35,872 bases of DNA, taken from the NCBI RefSeq assembly GCF_002939385.1, contig NZ_MULI01000073.1, positions 1 through 35,872 of the forward strand. Reading direction: 5' to 3'. Both the position numbers and the translations under genes were made by a program. This document shows, in pieces, positions 30,997 to 35,872 of this stretch; within the stretch, counting starts at the first letter, position 1; every line of letters starts with the position of its first letter. Origin of the DNA: Streptomyces sp. MH60 (GTDB lineage: Bacteria > Actinomycetota > Actinomycetes > Streptomycetales > Streptomycetaceae). The notes beneath the pieces are model-generated. The model searched no databases. It was not told where the DNA came from and saw only the letters and a list, made by a program, of their open reading frames with translations.

Positions 30997-31030
30997 CGCC
31001 CATATACGACACGTAGGAGATGCATTTTCC

Positions 31031-32149
31031 ATGACAGACGCACTCAAGCGCCTCTCCGATGAAGGCGTCGCGATCTGGCTGGACGACCTGTCGCGCAAGC
31101 GGATCACGTCCGGCAACCTCGCCGAGCTGATCGACCAGCAGCACGTCGTGGGCGTCACCACCAACCCGTCGATCTTCCAGAAGGCGATCTCGCAGGGCGA
31201 CGGCTACGACCAGCAGCTCGCCGACCTCGCCGTCCGCGGGGTCACGGTCGAAGAGGCCATCCGCATGATCACCACGGCGGACGTCCGCGACGCCGCCGAC
31301 ATCCTGCGCCCGGTCTTCGACAACACCGGCGGCAAGGACGGCCGGGTCTCCATCGAGGTGGACCCGCGTCTGGCGCACAACACCCACGCCACGGTGGCCG
31401 AGGCCAAGCAGCTGGCGTGGCTGGTGGACCGGCCCAACACCTTCATCAAGATCCCGGCCACCGAGGCGGGCCTGCCGGCCATCGCCGAGACCATCGGCCT
31501 GGGCATCAGCGTCAACGTCACGCTGATCTTCTCCCTGGAGCGCTACCGCAAGGTGATGGACGCCTTCCTGACCGGCCTGGAGAAGGCCAAGGAGCGCGGC
31601 CTGGACCTGTCGCAGATCCACTCGGTGGCGTCCTTCTTCGTGTCCCGCGTGGACACCGAGATCGACAAGCGGATCGACGCGCTCGGCACCGACGAGGCCA
31701 AGGCGCTGCGCGGCAAGGCCGCCGTCGCCAACGCCCGCCTCGCCTACCAGGCGTACGAGGAGGTCTTCGGCACCGACCGCTGGGCCGCCCTGGAGAAGGC
31801 CGGCGCCAACAAGCAGCGTCCGCTGTGGGCGTCGACCGGTGTGAAGGACAAGGCGTACAGCGACACCATGTACGTCACCGACCTGGTCGCGCCGAACACG
31901 GTCAACACCATGCCGGAGGCGACGCTGCTGGCCACCGAGGACCACGGCGAGATCACCGGCGACGCCGTCGCCGGGTCGTACGAGCGGGCCCGTGCCGACC
32001 TCGACGCGGTCGAGAAGCTCGGGATCGGCTACGACGAGGTGGTCCAGCTCCTGGAGGACGAGGGCGTCGAGAAGTTCGAGGCGGCCTGGAACGACCTGCT
32101 GAAGTCCACGGAGGCGGAGCTCAAGCGCCTCGCTCCCTCGAAGGGCTAG
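31031..32149 (+). CDS. tal: Transaldolase
   Basis: 372 aa, the longer actinobacterial/cyanobacterial transaldolase type. The ATG at 31031 has GGAG about 12 nt upstream. Seen: VGVTTNPSIFQKAIS, the Schiff-base Lys in NTFIKIPATEAGLPAI, then GISVNVTLIFSLERY, and QRPLWASTGVKDKAYSDTMYV. It transfers dihydroxyacetone units in the non-oxidative pentose-phosphate branch. 34 bp after tkt and 3 bp before zwf. Confidence 0.96.
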   Translation: MTDALKRLSDEGVAIWLDDLSRKRITSGNLAELIDQQHVVGVTTNPSIFQKAISQGDGYDQQLADLAVRGVTVEEAIRMITTADVRDAADILRPVFDNTGGKDGRVSIEVDPRLAHNTHATVAEAKQLAWLVDRPNTFIKIPATEAGLPAIAETIGLGISVNVTLIFSLERYRKVMDAFLTGLEKAKERGLDLSQIHSVASFFVSRVDTEIDKRIDALGTDEAKALRGKAAVANARLAYQAYEEVFGTDRWAALEKAGANKQRPLWASTGVKDKAYSDTMYVTDLVAPNTVNTMPEATLLATEDHGEITGDAVAGSYERARADLDAVEKLGIGYDEVVQLLEDEGVEKFEAAWNDLLKSTEAELKRLAPSKG

Positions 32150-32152
32150 AAA

Positions 32153-33676
32153 TTGTCGAGCAGCAATCCGCTGCGTGACCCCGCAGACCGACGGCTCCCG
32201 CGCATCGCGGGGCCGTCGGGTCTGGTCATTTTCGGCGTCACCGGCGATCTGTCCCGCAAGAAGCTCATGCCCGCCGTGTACGACCTCGCCAACCGGGGCC
32301 TGCTGCCGCCGGGCTTCTCGCTCGTCGGGTTCGCCCGCCGCGACTGGGAGCACGAGGACTTCGCCCAGGTCGTGCACGACGCCGTCAAGGAACACTCCCG
32401 CACGCCGTTCCGCGAGGAGGTCTGGCAGCAGCTCATCCAGGGGATGCGCTTCGTCCAGGGCACCTTCGACGACGACGACGCCTTCGAGCGGCTGCGCGGC
32501 ACCATCGAGGAGCTGGACAAGGCGCAGGGCACGGGCGGCAACTTCGCCTTCTACCTGTCGGTGCCGCCGAAGTCGTTCCCGGTGGTCATCCAGCAGCTGA
32601 AGAAGCACGGTCTCGCCGACCAGACGGGCGGCTCCTGGCGGCGCGCGGTGATCGAGAAGCCGTTCGGCCACGATCTCAGGTCGGCCGAGGAACTGAACGC
32701 GATCGTCCACGAGGTCTTCGGCTCCGACCAGGTCTTCCGCATCGACCACTACCTGGGCAAGGAGACCGTCCAGAACATCCTGGCGCTGCGCTTCGCCAAC
32801 ACGATGTTCGAGCCGATCTGGAACCGGTCCTACGTCGACCACGTCCAGATCACCATGGCCGAGGACATCGGCATCGGCGGCCGGGCCGGCTACTACGACG
32901 GCATCGGCGCGGCGCGCGACGTCATCCAGAACCACCTGCTCCAGCTGCTCGCGCTGACCGCCATGGAGGAGCCCGCCTCCTTCGACGCGGACGCGCTGGC
33001 GGCGGAGAAGACCAAGGTGCTCGGCGCGGTCCGCCTCCCCAAGGACCTGGGCCGGGACACCGTGCGCGGCCAGTACGCGGCCGGGTGGCAGGGCGGCGCC
33101 AAGGCCGTCGGCTACCTGGAGGAGGAGGGCATCGACCCCAAGTCGAAGACCGACACCTACGCCGCGATCAAGGTCGGCATCGACAACCGCCGCTGGGCGG
33201 GCGTCCCCTTCTACCTGCGCACCGGCAAGCGGCTGGGCCGCCGGGTCACGGAGATCGCGGTCGTCTTCCAGCGGGCCCCGCACTCCCCCTTCGACACGAC
33301 GGCCACCGAGGAACTCGGCTCGAACGCGATCGTCATCCGCGTGCAGCCCGACGAGGGCGTCACCGTGCGCTTCGGTTCCAAGGTGCCGGGCACGTCGATG
33401 GAGATCCGGGACGTGTCGATGGACTTCGCGTACGGCGAGTCCTTCACGGAGTCGAGCCCGGAGGCGTACGAGCGCCTGATCCTCGACGTGCTGCTCGGCG
33501 ACGCCAACCTCTTCCCGCGCACGGAGGAGGTCGAGCTGTCCTGGAAGATCCTCGACCCGATCGAGGAGTACTGGGACGCGCACGGCACCCCTGCCCAGTA
33601 CCCGGCCGGCACCTGGGGGCCCGTGGAGGCGGACGACATGCTGGAACGAGACGGACGGAGCTGGCGCCGGCCATGA
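32153..33676 (+). CDS. zwf: Glucose-6-phosphate 1-dehydrogenase
   Basis: 507 aa from a TTG start 3 nt after the tal stop, with AAGGG inside the end of tal as ribosome-binding site. Oxidises glucose-6-phosphate to 6-phosphogluconolactone, making NADPH. Seen: nucleotide-binding VIFGVTGDLSRKKLMPAVYDL, the active-site RIDHYLGKETVQNILALRFAN, IEKPFGHDL, and the substrate region GVPFYLRTGKRL. Its stop overlaps the opcA start (ATGA), so zwf and OpcA are produced together. Confidence 0.96.
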   Translation: MSSSNPLRDPADRRLPRIAGPSGLVIFGVTGDLSRKKLMPAVYDLANRGLLPPGFSLVGFARRDWEHEDFAQVVHDAVKEHSRTPFREEVWQQLIQGMRFVQGTFDDDDAFERLRGTIEELDKAQGTGGNFAFYLSVPPKSFPVVIQQLKKHGLADQTGGSWRRAVIEKPFGHDLRSAEELNAIVHEVFGSDQVFRIDHYLGKETVQNILALRFANTMFEPIWNRSYVDHVQITMAEDIGIGGRAGYYDGIGAARDVIQNHLLQLLALTAMEEPASFDADALAAEKTKVLGAVRLPKDLGRDTVRGQYAAGWQGGAKAVGYLEEEGIDPKSKTDTYAAIKVGIDNRRWAGVPFYLRTGKRLGRRVTEIAVVFQRAPHSPFDTTATEELGSNAIVIRVQPDEGVTVRFGSKVPGTSMEIRDVSMDFAYGESFTESSPEAYERLILDVLLGDANLFPRTEEVELSWKILDPIEEYWDAHGTPAQYPAGTWGPVEADDMLERDGRSWRRP

Positions 33677-34737
33677 AGACCGACCTCACGGACACCACGG
33701 CCAGCAAGATCAACAAGGCGCTGGTGCTCGGCCGCCGGGCCATCGGCACCCCGGCCGTGGGCATGGTGCTCACCCTGGTCATCGTCACCGACGAGGAGAA
33801 CGCCTACGACGCGCTGAGGGCCGCGAGCGACGCCGCGCACGAGCACCCCTCGCGCACACTCCTGGTCATCAAGCGGGTCTCGCGCTCGCCCCGGGACCGC
33901 ACCCAGTCCCGGCTGGACGCCGAGGTGCGCCTCGGTGCCGACGCGGGGACCGGCGAGACGATCGTGCTGCGGCTGTACGGCGACGTCGTCGACCACGCCC
34001 AGTCGGTGGTCCTGCCGCTGCTGCTGCCGGACGCGCCGGTCGTGGTCTGGTGGCCGGTGAACGCGCCGCTGGACCCGGCGAAGGACCCGCTGGGCGCCCT
34101 CGCCCAGCGCCGTGTCACCGACACCTACGCCTGCGAGGAGCCGATACGGGAGCTGGTGGCCCGTGCCGACGCCTACGCGCCGGGCGACACGGACCTGTCG
34201 TGGACCCGCATCACGCCGTGGCGCTCGATGCTGGCGGCGGCCCTCGACCAGGTCGACTGCGAGGTGCAGTCGGTCGAGGTGGAGGGCGAGGAGTTCAACC
34301 CGAGCTGTGAGCTGCTCGCGATGTGGCTCGCCGACCGGCTGGACGTGCCGGTGCGGCGCACGGTGTCGAGCGGGCCGGGTCTCACCGCGGTCCGCATGGA
34401 CACCGACTGCGGTCCGGTGGTCCTGGACCGGGCCGACGGCTCGCTGGCGAACCTCTCCATCCAGGGCCAGCCGGCCCGCGCGGTCGCGCTCAAGCGCCGG
34501 GAGACGGCCGAGCTGATCGCGGAGGAGCTGCGGCGCCTGGACCCGGACGACACGTACGCCTCGGCGCTGCGCTACGGGGTGGACCGGCTGAACGCACCGG
34601 CCAAAGGGGACGAAGGGGCCGCGGGCGACGGCAAAGGCGCCCGCGCGGTCCCCGCTCCCGTCGGGACGGTCGCGAAGGCGCCCGCGAAGGACGCGGCGCA
34701 GGAGAAGGCACCGGTGAGGAAGGCGGCGGCGAAATGA
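33673..34737 (+). CDS. opcA: OpcA, glucose-6-phosphate dehydrogenase assembly protein
   Basis: 354 aa. OpcA is an allosteric/assembly partner of Zwf in cyanobacteria and actinobacteria. The family body is recognisable from TLVIVTDEENAYDALRAASDA, RTLLVIKR, DAPVVVWWPVNAPLDP, RITPWRSMLAAALDQ and NPSCELLAMWLADRL. It has a ~45-residue Ala/Lys/Pro-rich C-terminal tail (after VDRLNAPAKG) that looks disordered and is not part of the domain. It overlaps zwf and pgl by 4 bp at each end. Confidence 0.94.
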   Translation: MKTDLTDTTASKINKALVLGRRAIGTPAVGMVLTLVIVTDEENAYDALRAASDAAHEHPSRTLLVIKRVSRSPRDRTQSRLDAEVRLGADAGTGETIVLRLYGDVVDHAQSVVLPLLLPDAPVVVWWPVNAPLDPAKDPLGALAQRRVTDTYACEEPIRELVARADAYAPGDTDLSWTRITPWRSMLAAALDQVDCEVQSVEVEGEEFNPSCELLAMWLADRLDVPVRRTVSSGPGLTAVRMDTDCGPVVLDRADGSLANLSIQGQPARAVALKRRETAELIAEELRRLDPDDTYASALRYGVDRLNAPAKGDEGAAGDGKGARAVPAPVGTVAKAPAKDAAQEKAPVRKAAAK

Positions 34738-35519
34738 GCGACACCCCGCAGCTGGTCGTGCACCGCGACAAGGAGCTGATGGCCGAGGCCGCGGCGGCCC
34801 GCCTGATCACGAAGATCGTGGACGCGCAGGCCTCCCGGGGCAGCGCGTCCGTGGTCCTCACCGGCGGCCGCAACGGCAACGGCCTGCTCGCGGCACTGGC
34901 CGGCTCCCCGGCCCGGGACGCGATCGACTGGGGCCGGCTCGACCTGTGGTGGGGCGACGAACGCTTCCTGCCCGACGGCGACCCGGAGCGCAACGTCACC
35001 CAGGCACGCGAGGCGCTGCTCGACGCGGTGCCGCTGGACCCGAAGCGGGTGCACGCGATGGCGCCGTCCGACGGCCCCTACGGCTCGGACGTGGAGGCGG
35101 CAGCGGCGGCCTACGCGCAGGAACTGGCCACGGCCTCCGTCCCCGAGAACCACGCCGCGGTCCCGTCCTTCGACGTCCTGCTCCTCGGCGTCGGCCCGGA
35201 CACCCACGTGGCGTCGCTCTTCCCGGAGCACCCGGGAGTCCGGGAGACGGAGCGCACGGTGATCGGCGTCCACGGCTCCCCCAAGCCGCCGCCCATCCGT
35301 ATCTCCCTGACCCTGCCCGCGATCCGCGCCGCCCGTGAGGTGTGGCTGCTCGCGGCGGGCGAGGACAAGGCAAACGCGGTGGCGATGGCCCTGTCGGGCG
35401 CGGGCGAGATCCAGGCCCCGGCAGCGGGCGCCCGAGGCCGCGCCCGCACCCTGTGGCTGCTGGACTCGTCGGCGGCGTCCCGACTTCCGAGGTCCCTCTA
35501 CCCACCGGCGTCGGCATAA
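34734..35519 (+). CDS. pgl: 6-phosphogluconolactonase
   Basis: 261 aa from an ATG overlapping the opcA stop. Hydrolyses 6-phosphogluconolactone, the product of Zwf. Seen: SVVLTGGRNGNGLLAAL, the active-site LDLWWGDERFLPDGDPERN, and FDVLLLGVGPDTHVASLFPEHP (catalytic His). NagB/RpiA-like fold of usual length. Last gene of the operon. Confidence 0.95.
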   Translation: MSDTPQLVVHRDKELMAEAAAARLITKIVDAQASRGSASVVLTGGRNGNGLLAALAGSPARDAIDWGRLDLWWGDERFLPDGDPERNVTQAREALLDAVPLDPKRVHAMAPSDGPYGSDVEAAAAAYAQELATASVPENHAAVPSFDVLLLGVGPDTHVASLFPEHPGVRETERTVIGVHGSPKPPPIRISLTLPAIRAAREVWLLAAGEDKANAVAMALSGAGEIQAPAAGARGRARTLWLLDSSAASRLPRSLYPPASA

Positions 35520-35549
35520 TCCAGCCCGTTGAGGGTGCCCCCCTCTGAG

Positions 35550-35610
35550 GGAGTTTGAGGACGAGGCCGTTCAGGCCGAAGCGGGGGTCCGGGGCGGCAG
35601 CCCTCAGGGA
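35550..35610 (+). repeat. Intergenic dyad element, possible Streptomyces dispersed repeat
   Basis: A stretch beginning GAGTTTGAGGACGAGGCC, with GGCC-GTTCA-GGCC and then a second GC-rich dyad around GGGGCGGCAGCCC. I recall near-identical sequences after many Streptomyces genes, but cannot confirm copy number here. Located between pgl and the terminator. Confidence 0.45.
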
Positions 35611-35620
35611 CGGGAACGGG

Positions 35621-35657
35621 AAGGGGCGGCGGGGGCGAAAGCCTCCCGCCGCCCCTT
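35621..35657. terminator. Bidirectional terminator between pgl and pgi
   Basis: A 13-bp outer stem (AAGGGGCGGCGGG with its complement), one bulged T, then GGC/GCC around a GAAA tetraloop. It ends 8 nt before the pgi stop on the minus strand and follows pgl by about 100 nt, so it can end both convergent transcripts. Confidence 0.85.
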
Positions 35658-35665
35658 CGGCACGT

Positions 35666-35872
35666 TCACGCCCGTCCGCGCAACTCCCGGTAGGCGGCGA
35701 CCAGTGCCTCGGTGGACGCGTCCAGCCCCGGCACCTCCGCGCCCTCGCTCAGTGCCGGCTCCACCCGCTTGGCCAGCACCTTGCCCAGCTCCACACCCCA
35801 CTGGTCGAAGGAGTCGATGTTCCAGATCGCGCCCTGCACGAACACCTTGTGCTCGTACAGCGCGATGAGCTG
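35666..35872 (-). CDS. pgi: Glucose-6-phosphate isomerase, C-terminal end only
   Basis: 68 codons and a stop run in from the right edge of the window on the minus strand. The visible sequence begins QLIALYEHKVFVQGAIWNID and continues SFDQWGVELGKVLAKRVEPAL, the conserved C-terminal region of phosphoglucose isomerase including the active-site-region Gln and the Lys of LGK. It ends ALVAAYRELRGRA. The gene interconverts glucose-6-phosphate and fructose-6-phosphate, feeding the adjacent pentose-phosphate operon. The 5' part is outside the window. Confidence 0.93.
   Translation of the reverse strand, partial: QLIALYEHKVFVQGAIWNIDSFDQWGVELGKVLAKRVEPALSEGAEVPGLDASTEALVAAYRELRGRA

Noticed and set aside
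28609..33583. Very long minus-strand open frames (760 and 881 codons) opposite tkt, tal and zwf
   Set aside because: Antisense shadows of strongly conserved metabolic genes; their translations are low-complexity and resemble no family.
1..35872. CRISPR array, insertion sequence or integrated element
   Set aside because: No regularly spaced repeats, no transposase or integrase, no flanking direct repeats, and even base composition throughout.

Overview
The window is very GC-rich chromosomal DNA with third-position G/C bias, frequent GTG/TTG starts, ATGA/GTGA gene overlaps and several apparently leaderless genes. Gene content and order (dapA-dapD, the sufR-B-D-fdx-C-S-U-T operon, ctaA/ctaB, tkt-tal-zwf-opcA-pgl-pgi) match the core region of a Streptomyces chromosome, close to the S. 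coelicolor SCO19xx interval as I remember it. It is mostly core metabolism with a few accessory genes between. I see no insertion sequence, prophage, CRISPR array or canonical tRNA.

Layout. 1-634 is the 3' part of a TerD-family gene with an Ala/Pro-rich linker. 683-3330 (minus strand) is an RNA-quality-control locus: two tandem non-coding RNAs, each with a complete but circularly permuted tRNA-like fold (T-arm encoded before D-arm), then a Ro60/TROVE-domain gene, then a TetR regulator. By position and architecture the RNAs are Y RNAs of the YrlA type. This is the most interesting part of the window. 3363-9322 holds a Tat-exported PhoX-like protein behind a PHO-box-like repeat, a conserved protein of unknown function, a secreted EEP-fold nuclease and an antibiotic-biosynthesis-monooxygenase-fold protein behind a near-perfect SoxR-type operator.

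9473-14713 carries a holin-like/DUF3618 membrane gene pair, dapA, a small secreted protein, a small conserved basic protein, an AlkD-like alkylation repair protein, dapD and an SMR efflux pump paired with its TetR repressor. 14761-21417 is the complete SUF iron-sulfur assembly operon. It is read on the minus strand from sufR, whose promoter overlaps a CAAC-N6-GTTG SufR box; an iron-box-like palindrome lies just upstream. 21575-27488 has an AAC(3)-like acetyltransferase, an ABC-2 exporter pair, heme A synthase (ctaA), an aminoglycoside-adenylyltransferase-like nucleotidyltransferase, an amidohydrolase and a small conserved protein.

27583-28551 is ctaB (heme O synthase), divergent from the pentose-phosphate operon tkt-tal-zwf-opcA-pgl (28909-35519). 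That operon converges on pgi, of which only the C-terminal end is present, with a strong bidirectional terminator between them. Functionally the window links Fe-S assembly, heme A synthesis for cytochrome oxidase, NADPH supply through the oxidative pentose-phosphate branch, diaminopimelate synthesis and RNA surveillance.
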